A DNA stretch of 64,000 nucleotides. It comes from Tigriopus japonicus (taxonomy: Eukaryota; Arthropoda; Copepoda; Harpacticoida; Harpacticidae). The translations under genes were made by a program, and so were the position numbers. How positions within the stretch are numbered: position 1 is the stretch's first letter; the number at the start of each line of letters is the position of its first letter. Location of the stretch: NCBI GenBank assembly GCA_010645155.1, contig CM021323.1, positions 4,182,781 to 4,246,780 of the forward strand. Reading direction: 5' to 3'. Shown here one piece after another: positions 26,001 to 37,000 of the stretch. The notes under the pieces were generated by a model. That model did not search any database. It saw only the letters and a list, made by a program, of their open reading frames with translations, and had not been told where the DNA came from.

Positions 26001-28609
26001 CCCTTCGCAGCTGGCAGGTCTTTGTCACCTTATGACCTTTTTTATCGTGACCGTTTGAACTTGAGACCTTTTTACCGTTACCGTTTTGTTGTGACCTTTT
26101 GACTGTGGCAAAATATTTATCCGTGACTGTACAATCTTGCTTGGATTCGCTTATATTATGGGCTTTGGTTCAAATTGGTCTAACCCAAAGTATCGTTTTA
26201 ATTGAAGTTATCATCTAAGTAAAATACTTGAATGGTTGGAGCAGAATATTTTCGGAAAACCTTGTTTGGACTTGGTTCCGTTCCAATCTACTCATTGCCA
26301 TAACAAACAGATCGGTGCTAAACATCCTCCGTTGGGTGTTGGAGTTTTATCTTTTCGGTTTCTTTCATTCCTTCGTTGTTTGTCTAAATATTCTTATTTT
26401 TGCTTATTGCCCTATCAATTCATGGATTTTTTCCTTGAAAAAGCGGGTTTCTGTCTTCCAAAAATAACAAAAAAGAGAAACAGTTTGGTCGTGTCACACA
26501 ATTTTTTTAAGATTTGACCTTTTTCAATTTTCTGGTTTTGATTTTGTTCCAAAATTTTCGGTCATTTTTGCGGTCCAAAATTATAATTGGGGCTCTATAA
26601 TAGCAAATAAAACAGAAGCTATCATATTAATGTTGACTGATGATGAATGAAATGCAACACACACCTTTTTTAGTAAAGAATCTGCTTCTTGGAAAAAGAA
26701 GCCCCTATTCCTATCATTTTTTTCTTTTCCTTTTGCTTTGGTTGAATTTCCAAGCATCAAACCCAGTACAACATATATACTGTACATATTGGTGTGCTTT
26801 GATTTGATAAAATTCTAAATGTAATGCTTGGTTTGAAGCTTTGAACTTTTTTACAAATTGATTTTATAGCTTTCGATGTTTACGCTCGGTCGATTTAAGA
26901 AATAAAAATATGTCACAAGATCAAAATATTCCAAATGATCTTGAAGGTATTTGAAATCGAGTTTAATGAAGCTAGTATAGAATATTTCTCATTAACTAGT
27001 TGCACTCAGCTCACGTAACTCAATGCTTGCTCCAATGTCAGCTGGATTACTATTCTTAATTGTTGATGCACTTAAAAATTCCGTGGCTTGAAGTCTGACA
27101 GAAATAACAGTGGTTACGTGACAGTTTGCGTTTATGGTCAATATTCTAGAAATTTACAAGCGCTTTGTTAGAGCCCATTAGTTTTCGTCGGGATAATATA
27201 CGTAGGAGCTGATCCTCTCTCTAACAGCATTTAAAGCAGGATTGGACAACTTTTTCAATACTACTCCTGATCAAACCACAATCCAAGGGTTGTCCAGATC
27301 TGCCAACAGTAACTCGCTTGTAGACCAAATATATTAAATATATATCAAATAGAATATATTTATCTAGTTTTGTTTTGAAGTAATATTACTTTTATTTAAC
27401 TTTGTTTCCTAATACCCCAAAGTCAGGGAAAACGATTTTTCTCGCCGCTCCATCTGCTAGTCCATGATTATCCGCTGAGTGGACCTAACACGAGAACATC
27501 GACGTGATGACTCGGAACAGATGATGTCCGAATGGAGTGTACGAAAATCTTTTATCTTGCCATTGATGATTGCCAAGAGGACATGAAGGATAGAGACGTG
27601 ATAGGCAAAGTCATAATAATAATAGTAATAATACAGAGACGTCAAGATGAATTAGCATTGCGCAAGCCAATTTCCCCGAGTGCCGAATGGCCAGTCAATG
27701 AAACATTGGTCGTTTTATTTCGGCCGAATTGCTAACTTCGGTTGACCATTCTGACGGGATGGATGAAGTCGAATAATAACGGGGCTCTTTCGTTTCGCAA
27801 AATTGCACTACAAGAAAGGTTCATTGAATTCAATGGCCCACAAGACAAATTGCAGCAATTTCCAGAACTGGTGTGTTCATTTCTCATCTTTTCTCGTCAC
27901 AACTTTGTATTTTTATCGCTCTTTTTTTTCAAGAAAAGAAATAAATCAATGCGTCATTCATTACCTCATAAAGTGGAATGTCTTCTTTGGTATTGGTGAT
28001 GAAGTAGATGTGGTCATGTTGGAAGCCATTGATGTTAAAATCGTCATCTTCCTTCAGCTGGCCTCCATTCTTCAAATCAATGAATATTTTGGTCATATTT
28101 GAGTTGGCGATCAAATTGGCAAACCGGGCACCGCGTTCAATTTTGATCAAAGCTACCGCAAAAGACGAGATCACAATATCTTCTGAAGGAAACTCGATGT
28201 AATCCTCAACTCGGTCCAGAGTGAAGTGTCGATTCAAATCTGCGTGATACACATTTTCCAAGGACAGTCCTCGAATTTGAATATTGGGCCTGAAGTAGTT
28301 GGACCCAATGCGTGACAGCTCATTCTGATCCAATAGAATCTGAAGATGTCGACACGATTGAAAGCGAATAAAAATGGACTTGCTGAAAAAGGCTCCTGAA
28401 AGGTTGTAAGCAAAATCGGCCAGACTGAAAATCTGACTAGATTGGTCTCCTGTCGGAATATTCCGAGGTGAATCACAGAAGCACAGGAAATGCAAATTGT
28501 GTCCTTCCTCGTGGTCGGTCATACACGTGGTTTCATCTCCATGAACAGGGTTCGAAAGCAAGCACCACCACAAAGCCCAAAAAGTGACAAAGTCTATGGC
28601 GACCTTCAT
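23045..28609 (-). CDS. Probable single-pass type I membrane protein, family not recognised
   Basis: Two long exons are seen: 28609-27965 and 23992-23045. The first starts with ATG and a signal peptide (hydrophobic FVTFWALWWCLL, likely cut near VHG), followed by an extracellular part with cysteines (FLCFCDSP), N-glycosylation sites (NLS, NMT) and weak leucine-rich-repeat-like stretches (SCRHLQILLDQNELSRIG). It ends GAG|GTAATG in phase 0. The second begins after TTTTTCCAG, also phase 0, with LHVKMKYLTEEMQD, a transmembrane helix (SLALSLSTIVILIGIFGLVV), a basic stop-transfer HRQKRKRQLK and a Ser/Pro/Glu-rich cytoplasmic tail ending TSLQSEARTKL. Joined they give 530 residues. That the exons belong together is inference from strand, compatible phase and complementary topology across a 4 kb intron; further exons between them are possible. 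A receptor or adhesion role is plausible but unproven. Confidence 0.6.
25606..26130. mobile_element. Putative non-autonomous DNA transposon with inverted short-repeat clusters
   Basis: The left end (25606-25709) has about seven degenerate 15-17 bp units of the form GGTCACGGTAAAA. The right end (about 26028-26130) has the complementary form TTTTACCGTGACC in several units, ending CCGTGACTGT. ACAGTCACGG at 25622-25631 pairs with the right terminus. Subterminal repeats in opposite orientation typify DNA transposons. No target duplication was found and there is no transposase, so the superfamily is unknown. Confidence 0.55.
27230..27337 (+). mobile_element. LINE reverse transcriptase relic, extreme C-terminus
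   Basis: One frame reads FKAGLDNFFNTTPDQT and then SANSNSLVDQI before TAA. This resembles the C-terminal tail of non-LTR reverse transcriptases (F-K-x-x-L-D-x-F-L then P-D-x-P and S-N-S-L-x-x-Q). Only about 35 codons remain. A second relic at 47081 shares SNSLVDQI. Confidence 0.45.
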
Positions 28610-29896
28610 TGCCACTATTAGAAGTGCGTCGTCAACTTGGTCGAGATATGTGAAAGTACCTTCAAATCTACAGTTTTATCTTTTTCCTCATGCCCAACCA
28701 CAAACTTGAGCACTCGACACTTATCAAAATGGGCACCCTAACAGTTCACCCGATACCGATTTCAGGCTTGGAACTGTCCAAAACACAGACCCCAATAATA
28801 GTATTGGAAGAAGTTCACTTGTGACTTTCCTGCTTATGGAAATGACATCGAAAACGAAAGCGAAACTGTTTCCGAGTCCATTCCCACTTTCGAAGTAACA
28901 GACTGCCGTCAGATTTTTTCGTAGATGGTAAATGTGATGATGAGGTGGAGGTGGAGGAGGTGGTGGTGGTGGTTGGGCTGGCCATGGAGAAGAAGAGATG
29001 GTCGAGGACCTTCTCCAACTTGGCGGGTGAGATTGTTTTCCCCTTAATGTATGGATGAGAGTGAGAAGAAGAGTAGTCAAAATGGTCAAGATCGCACGCT
29101 TTGGAAGGTATCCAATGGTGTGGAGATGGTTGAAAACGAAAGGGAAAATCCATGCTGAAGAGTGAAGACGTGAAGGAGCGGCAACGTGTGGACTAATAAT
29201 TAGATGAAGCCTGAAAGAAAAACGGGATGCTACAGATACGTGTATTCATACTTACTTGAATTTAAGCTAGTGGCAGTCTGGATATCAGGCGCGGTTTCTT
29301 AAGACGTCTTGTCCTTAATCTCAAGCAAGACTTTGGAATCTTGCTGAAAGCTTTTTTCAATTTTTTTTATTTAGCCAACGAAGTATGGGCGGCTTTTTTT
29401 ATAAATCGGCCGTCCTCGAGGAGTAAGAATTTCAACCGAAAATCGGAAGGTGATTGACGCTAAAAGCGAGAGATTCATTAGGAATACCAATTTTGAGATT
29501 TGATTTACAGTTAGAGTTTAAGTGTTCATGCATCATCAGTCAAGTTCCTCATGTAAGAACGATTTCATATTTGGCAAATAAAGGTAAATCAATTTGTAAA
29601 AAAAAATATTGAAAATGTTCATGACAAGGTTTTTTAAATTGTAGATCAGAAATGTTGCATCAAAAACCATTTGAAATAAAAGAATATTGACCTCCACTCT
29701 TTTATGATTAAACACAAAATTTTCAAAGAATGTGTACTGTACGTTGACTGTCATTCATTGAGAAAAAAAAGTAATACGCCATAAATATTGGATTTGTTGT
29801 CGTTTATGAATGCCGAAAACAATGAGCTCTATACAAAAAGGATAAACCATTAAGTTTATGACGCTTTTTATTTTTTCCCGAGCTCAAAAGAAGATG
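28610..29896. other. Upstream region of the membrane-protein gene
   Basis: Contains a GGT/GGA-rich simple repeat near 28942-28975. The open frames across it translate as Pro/Thr/Ser-rich low complexity and are not credible genes. The remainder is AT-rich; no other feature was recognised. Confidence 0.5.
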
Positions 29897-29904
29897 GTCT
29901 AGGA

Positions 29905-30150
29905 CAGGGGTCAGCAACAGCTTTTAAATCAAGGCCCATCAAATTTGATGTCGTTTAGTCAGAGGCCCACTATCCATAAGCTTGCGGGTATAAGGGCCCA
30001 CAAATATAAAGCCACAGCGCTCTGCGCTTTTTTCAAACTTTGGATGGCTCTGGGGCCCACTATTTTGGACTTTCCGAGTAGCTCCTGGGTCTACCCTAAA
30101 TCACCCCTGGACCTACATGTGGGACACGACCCGTCGGTTGCTGACCCCTG
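29905..30150. mobile_element. hAT-type MITE, 246 bp, with 8-bp target duplication
   Basis: It begins CAGGGGTCAGCAAC and ends GTTGCTGACCCCTG, an exact 14-base inverted repeat resembling the CAGGGGTCGGCAAC ends of many hAT elements. The 8-mer GTCTAGGA flanks both ends (29897-29904 and 30151-30158). The inside carries GGCCCAC motifs and no coding frame. Confidence 0.93.
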
Positions 30151-30158
30151 GTCTAGGA

Positions 30159-31317
30159 TTTGCCACCATACTCATGGTTAAAAAACAATGCAACACGTCA
30201 TAAATCGTTTTAGTTTGTTAAAAGCTTTGTTATAAAAAATGAAAAAATAATATTGTTTTGCTTTGCTCGCCTGTCATAAAAAAGGTTTATTTCCACAATT
30301 ATTCCTGCTCGAAGGGCCATCAAAGGTCTATTTTATATGCAGTTAAAATATCAGGAACCAGTCCTACATAACCTTGCGGTCAAATTGTAGCAATAGAGGT
30401 TGTGAAGAATTGTTTGTTGTCCCCCTCTATTCCCGCCCCACCAGCCTGTTGCGTAGACATCGCTGAAGGCCAGCCAGCATTGTCCATGCACTCGGGAAGA
30501 AACAAAACTCAACATAATTTTAACTATTTCGCAATATGTGTGATATTGTACTGATAAATAAGTATCATAATTGTTTACCGATATCAAAAAGGACATTGGT
30601 TGGTGACATTGTTGGCAAATTTACTTGAAATATTTGGTAATTTGTCTCTTCCTATGTGTCTGGACAGTGCTGGCTGGCCTACAGCGTGTCTACGCGGCAG
30701 GTCTTGGCAGCGTCCATAGCGAAAGACAACAATCAATTCTTCACAGCCTCTATATGCCATGTCCCAAAATTTGCACAACGAATGTCTTAAAGTTAAGGAA
30801 TCAACATGAGATTAAGATTTGCTAAATAAGTGATCTGCAACTACCGGCCGTGAGAGGATTTTGAGGGGCGCCATATAGAAAAAGAAAAGAAACATAAAGA
30901 ATAAATAAGGCTTAGCGAAGTGATCAAATATCTTTAGGCATTTAGACTCCTCCTTTCTCCAATTAAGTTTTTTGTGTCAGACATTGGTTTCTAAGCTATG
31001 ATTTAGTAGTTGCGAGTAAAATTATGCGATAAATCAAGTCTTAAATAAAAGGCCGCTAAGGTTACTTTTCAATAATTGTCTCTTTTCATTATGAAGACCT
31101 GAAATAAAAACCTTTCTAAGGTACTCTTTCAAACTTAAGAAGAAGCGGTGATGAGGGGAAGAATTTTGCCCTCTTAAGTATTCTTCAAATTAGCTTAAAA
31201 ATCATCCAATTTCATGTGATTAAGTGATATTGGGACTTTTGGAAATTTTTGGTCAAAAGAAATCAGTCAAATCACCATACAACACATATAAAAAACATGT
31301 CAAATTGTCTAAAATTA
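30159..31317. other. Intergenic, no gene recognised
   Basis: AT-rich sequence of about 1.2 kb between two repeats. Two oppositely oriented GC-richer stretches near 30418-30495 and 30660-30720 share words such as GTAGACA/TGTCTAC and CCAGCCAGC/GCTGGCTGG, so this may be a further decayed inverted repeat. No coding region was seen. Confidence 0.4.
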
Positions 31318-31860
31318 CAGGGTCGGCGGCCCAAATGTAGACCCCTTTAACACCATCTTGTAGTCTTGTAGTTTTCGTTAGATTTTTCAAATTTACATCT
31401 CAGAATCCCGAATTTTAAGGAATAGAGTTTGTTTTGTGCATATCCCTGCCGGAGCCCTTGGGCATGGATAAGCTTATGCAAGGATGGCTCAAGCCAGGAT
31501 TACTTTCAAAATACACACTGGGTCCGATTAGTACAATGAAAATTAAACGGAACAATATATTTGTTGCACAAACCTCACATTTTAGTACAATGATCGGACC
31601 CAGTGTGTATTTTTGAAATTCGTCCTGACGTACAGTGGTCCCTGGGTATGACATCGATGAAGTAGTTGGGACAGTTGGCACAGAGCCTTGCATTTGTCCC
31701 TCAAGGGGTGAAGGGCATATTTTGGGTTAGAGTCCACTGTTTGCTATCCCAACATGTCCCAATTTTAATGAAGGGACAAAAAAAGAAGTCTATGAGTCTC
31801 AATTAGATCCGAAACGGACACTAGTTTTATGTACTAAAAACGCCAAAATCTAGACTTCGA
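31318..31860. repeat. Dispersed repeat, copy 1
   Basis: It starts near ACAGGGTCGGC. The stretch 31650-31840 matches 57140-57325 at many words (CAGTTGGCACAG, GCCTTGCATTT, AAAGAAGTCTA, GAAACGGACAC). The two copies are diverged. It encloses the short foldback at 31504-31617. The element class is unknown. Confidence 0.6.
31504..31617. repeat. Short foldback, arms of about 25 bp
   Basis: TTTCAAAATACACACTGGGT followed by CCGAT at 31504-31528 pairs with its complement at 31592-31617, differing by a single base in an A run. Inside the arms TAGTACAATGA is repeated directly. It could form a hairpin and looks like a MITE core or insertion within the dispersed repeat. Confidence 0.75.
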
Positions 31861-31869
31861 CCCCAGGCA

Positions 31870-33452
31870 CTTTGTATGGGGGGGGGGAAGGAAAATGAAA
31901 GGTTCTGTTGAAATTAAATCACTTTATTACGTCCTCATAGTGGTCCTCAGATCAAGGGTGTCTCAGTAGGCTTTAGCGGCATCTTAAGTTTCACATTAAG
32001 GTGTCTTGATAGGTGGATATGAGTTGGAATATTTCTCAAATATTGGTTTTCAACATTGAAATACATAGTTTTGAACTTCTGTAAATCATGATGTCCTATA
32101 TGAACGCTACTTATATTCTGAAATGTATTGATTGACTTAAGGTTCCAAAAAGATGTGAAATGGAATAAGTCTCTTTGACAAAGGTTAATAATGGAGGTTG
32201 TTTGGTACAAAATGCGCTTTCAAAGGCAAATGAAGATATTAAGGTAAGGTACGTTTTACATAACGATATTGATAAAACGGTTACTAGGAAATGCTATAGT
32301 TTCGAAAAGCAGCAAAAACAGATGTTCTAGAATATTTTTTCCCTTTGGAAATGATTTGAAGAAGTCTAAATTTTCCCAATTTAGATCAAGGAACAAAAAT
32401 ATCTGTATTTTAGCGATGATTGTTACTAAAATAATTTTTCACATTTCACTACTTTACATTTTTATGCCAAAAAAACAGTCAAAAATAAGAAATGACAATG
32501 TCGAATGATTAAAAATCAAAAGAAACCAAATGAAATTGTGTGAACTCCAAAGCGGCATGTCTTCGCGAGATAGAGCGCTAAAAAGAAATAATCATCGCCT
32601 TTTAAATGATATTTTGAAATGAGTTTTGTTGACGTTCTACAACACGTCACTTTCCAGAGGCACCCCTTTGGTCTCCGATCGTCTCTTTAATGTTTTCTCA
32701 GTCCTTTAAATCGACTAGACTTTCCGGCCTGAACAGCCTAAAGAAAAATCAGGCTTCGCTTCCGAGTCTGCCATGTTGACCTCCTCAAATATTGTCTGAC
32801 TGATACACTGAGAATAACAAACTTTCACTGAAACTCTATTCTCCCTTCATATCCACATTTCAGCTAGATAAAACCTCCCAATATTCCGTGACTCAGGTCA
32901 CTCGTCTCGATTTCAAGGCAAATTTGCCCTGGCTGATCTGGCGTGTTTACAACCAGGTCAATTGGCTAGCGTGACCAAGAGTTTATTTACATCCACAACC
33001 CAACTCTTCAATAATCCACCCTATCTCTAAATCAAATCACATAGCACTATCAACCCGTCGAATAAACGGAAATATTAAATGTTAGTTACAAGAATATTTT
33101 GAAAACTGGCCCAAATTTCTTTTTAATAAAAATCCCTGTCAATAATAATCCAAGAATATCTCGCCATAAAAAAAGTGTAATCAACTAAGGAACCTATCAA
33201 TCTACCTTGACCTGAAATGATTGCTAATTAACTTCCCTATCTCTCGTCTCCTAAACCTAACCAACTCAATCACATTCCATGACACAACCCTTTAAAAAAA
33301 AGATTCGTCACCCTGATCAAGTCTGTCATTGTCAAGCAGAGAATCTGGCCTCGAAAAAAGGTTGCGTTGTGGTGTCATCATTGAGAAAGAGAGAGAGAGA
33401 AAGAAAGAGATTCACGGAGAAAGAATATGCCAAGGACAAATCCTTGGGTCAG
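31870..33452. other. Upstream side of the zinc-finger gene
   Basis: No coding region was found. It includes a G-run near 31878-31888, AT-rich sequence, and a GA-rich run near 33383-33412 shortly before a possible splice donor at 33453. Confidence 0.45.
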
Positions 33453-34000
33453 GTAAATGATCCCTAGGGAGGCGGGTTCCGATTCAGACCCATCTTAGGC
33501 CGCTTGCCGAGGCTAATAAGGCGGGAATTTGAAGGCCAAAGGCCAAGGTCGCGGCCTTGAATGTGAAGAGTTTTGAACTTTTCTGAAGTTTAATAGGGGG
33601 TTTTGAGAAGACGGTTTGATGGATTTAGGGGATTTTCATAGGGGTGTGGCGTGGATTTGATTTTTTTAAATGAATGAATATGGATTAAATTTTATTAAAG
33701 TACAATTTTGTAGGCTAAAAAAGAATCTTCGGACAGATTTGGCCGCTATCGGAGTTTTAGGCGTAGTTTTTGAAGATTCAGGAGCAAAAATGACTAAATA
33801 TTTTGTTATGAATGCTTTGTTCTATTCATGTTTAGAAACTTTTTAGAGCTGAATCGAGAATCGATCTAATATTTTCATGACGATGAAATCTCGTGTTTTC
33901 CTTTTGAGCACTATTTTTCACGGAAAACGCGAGGATCGATCAATGTTCACGAGATGTGTCACCATGTGCCTGTATTTTGGTCCTTTGCTTTGCGTTGCAG
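33453..34000 (+). other. Possible 5' UTR intron of the zinc-finger gene
   Basis: A donor GTCAG|GTAAAT at 33453 and a pyrimidine-rich acceptor ending TTGCAG at 34000 would define a 548-bp intron. Just after the acceptor there is an in-frame TGA (34008-34010) before the ATG at 34020, so the upstream exon would be untranslated. Confidence 0.35.
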
Positions 34001-34019
34001 ATCCACTTGAGGAAGAGCC

Positions 34020-37000
34020 ATGGGCGATGGGGAGTTTTCGGCCACGTCGTGCTCCTCGTCGTCTGCCTCGTCGGCGACCTTGGCCTTTCAAGACAGTCTG
34101 ACCTTGGGCGGCTCGGCCTCCGCTTTGCATCACGGCTCGTCCACGCATCCTCATCATCACGCCATCGTGAACGCCACGGGCGCGGACCCGCATCTCAGCG
34201 ACAAAATCAAAAACATGGCCTTGCTCACGTTGCTCAAAACCCAGCGACACGGTCCTTCCGGGGGTTCGAATCTCGGCTCACCCGCGGTGTCGAGTCACAA
34301 TCCGAATTTGAACACTCTTAGTCCGGATCAGTACTCGCATCGATCCAATGAGAGCCCGCCCTTGCACTTTTCGGACTCGCCTTCTCCGCCCCCCGGATCT
34401 CCGCCTTCCATCTCATTAGCCGCGATTGACCCGTCGAATCTGTTTTATCGATCCATCGAACCGGATTTGAGCGGCGGGGGCTATGATTTGGCGGGCAATG
34501 GAGCTTCCACGTCGGAAAGTTACTCGGACGGCTTTCAATCGGTTCTGACTCATGAACACAGTGACCCTTTATTGTCTTCCTCAGCGGCGGGTGATGTGGT
34601 TTTGGGTGCCAGCTACCCCATTCCGTCCACCTCGGTCAACAGTGCTCACATGGCTCTCTTGGTGAGTACGCAAGATCCGGGGAGTCAGCAGCATCATTCC
34701 ATGATCACTGACTTCCTGACCACTCAATCGCCGTCTCATGTGATGACCACGGCACCCACGGCTCATCCACCGGCTCCTAAGCATGATAAGCTGGTGTTGT
34801 TTGGGTGCTTTCGTTGTAATGTGAACGCCTCACCCGCCGATTCTTGCGTGAAGCAGTATGTGATTCACGTGTTTGACCAAGGATGCTATTTCACGCCTGG
34901 CCCGGATCCAGATTATTCCTTGGTGATCTCAGTGCAAAATTCTCCCGTTGTCAATTGTCTATACTCGAAGATTGATCCCAATCGGGCGTCGCATGACCAA
35001 GTTACGTTGATCTTCCAAGATCGACGGGTTCTAGCACCCAAACCGGGTTCCGCCTCCCAAGCTATCCAAGGCATCAAAGCGGGCAAAGTGTTCTTCACGC
35101 AAGTGACGGCTCTCCAGAGGATCTTGTTGTTCTTTAAGCGGTCGTATAATTTGCCGTGGATCACGAATGTGGTGCAGCTCACTGAGACCGAGAATCCGAG
35201 TGTGGCTTCGCAGGAGGATTTCCAGATCTTGCACGGTTTGAGTCGTCCCTCGGTGCTAACGAACGGGCATGGAGTGGGCTCATTGGGCTCGCCACCCTCT
35301 TTGCTGACGTCGTCGTCATCGGAAACCTTGCATTTCCAGAGCGGAACCATTACGCTTCACGCCTCAGGGGGTGACAATGACTTGGGATCGATATCTCATC
35401 CGAGTAGCCGGACCACGCCGCGAGTGTCGGAGACACCCGTTCCGATTCAAACGGGTTCTCCTCATACACCCGTGGCTGCTTCACCGGTGATGGCCCCTCC
35501 CTCGTCTCCTCACACGGTGGGGTCTCAAGGGATACTCTCTCAAATGTTGCGAAACCCGCCCAAACCCCGACAGGTTGCTCCTGTGCGTCAACCTCTAACT
35601 CCGCAGCTTCAAACGTCTCCACTCACCCCGCAACCCCAGCAGCTTCAATCTCGAGAGCAACCCGTTCACGTGAATGTTGGCTCGTTGACCTCTTCCACCC
35701 CAATTACTCCCACTACACCCACGTCTTCAAGCTCGCCCATAATGACGCCTAGCTCCATATCTGCCCTTCTATCAAAAGCTCAACCTGTTCCTTTAGAGTC
35801 CCTGTCCAATAAGCCGACACCTCCTCACCCTCCTCCCGTTTACCGGATGCCCCAGCAGACCATCCCCACAACTAATCCCCCACCTTATCATTCGGTGGTC
35901 CGGACAAGTGTGCCTCAAGTCACGGTCACCACCACGGCCACGCCTACTTTAACTACCAATGCCGTTCAAGACTCGATGCGAGTGTCTGCCGACGTTCAAA
36001 ACGTTACCCGCCAATACGCCGGTCTCACCCCCGAACAGTCTTCCTTATGCATATCGTGTCAAAAGTGTCCGCTAAAGTTCAAATATTCGATTGAGAATCT
36101 CTTCCATTTCATATTAAGCAATAAGTGCCTGCAACATGTGCTTGGGACTCGACAGGACCCCAAGCAAGCTTTCTATCCAGCCTTCTTTGAGTTGATGGCT
36201 CAGCGTTGTGGATTGTCGTCGGAGCAAATGTTCCAATGTGATTCTTGCCTCTCCGTGGTCAAAGGGCCTATGCTCTATTGCATTCATCGGGACCAGCACC
36301 GACCCGCCATGGGCGACCTATTCCCGTGCCAATTCTGCGGGTTCCTCTTTCGAGCTCCTCATGCATTCTATCGGCACGTGTGCATCCGGAATCTGGACCC
36401 AAAATCTTTGCTCAAGCGGTTCGCCGAAGGCCACCTTCAATCTTCGGCTTTGGGTGTTGGCCGATTTGACACTTTCAGGATCTACAGTCTCCTCACGCAG
36501 GAGGAGAAGGCTCAGATTCTCAAGTGTCCAATCTGTGCCAAAGGGTTCGCTTACTTCTCAGGTTTGGTGGTTCACATCCGATCCTCTGGTGCTTGCCTGA
36601 ATGGGGTATTCGAGCAGAACAAGGTTCAAGGTGGGCACAATCCGAATACTAACCTGGATTTGACCAATCTCTTGCTCACCAATCACGGCTTAAATCCTCG
36701 ACTCATGGAATGTGAGCTGTGTGGAACAAAAGTCAAGAATCAAATTGGATACGCCATCCATCGGGATCATCATTCGTTGCAAGAACAAGGTACGTTGATC
36801 TGTAAAGGCTGCAACCAAGATTTCCAGTCACCGTGCGAGTTCTATCGCCACAATTGTCAAGCGGGTGGTCAAGGTCCGTCCTTATTTTGGTGTCCTTTCT
36901 GCGTCATTTCGCGCCATTGTGATCAACTCAAAGGACCCAAAACCTGTGAAGCCAGTGTGAGCCAAAACGATTGTCAACCCGTGTTGGTCTCGTCCAGTTT

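Larger units (their letters stand above)
23993..27964 (-). other. Presumed intron with repeat relics
   Basis: A 4 kb AT-rich interval between the two exons of the membrane-protein gene. It holds the inverted-cluster repeat at 25606-26130 and a LINE relic at 27230-27337. A small frame near 27860-27730 (minus), cysteine-rich at its start, could be a missed exon, but its phase does not fit the donor at 27965. Confidence 0.45.

Noticed and set aside
28815..29153. Minus-strand frame of about 112 codons with Thr/Ser/Pro runs
   Set aside because: It reads through a GGT/GGA simple repeat, has no domain and no splice link to the neighbouring signal-peptide exon.
33918..34250. Arg/Gly-rich open frame on the minus strand opposite the zinc-finger start
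   Set aside because: It is an antisense shadow of the GC-rich coding exon and has no independent support.
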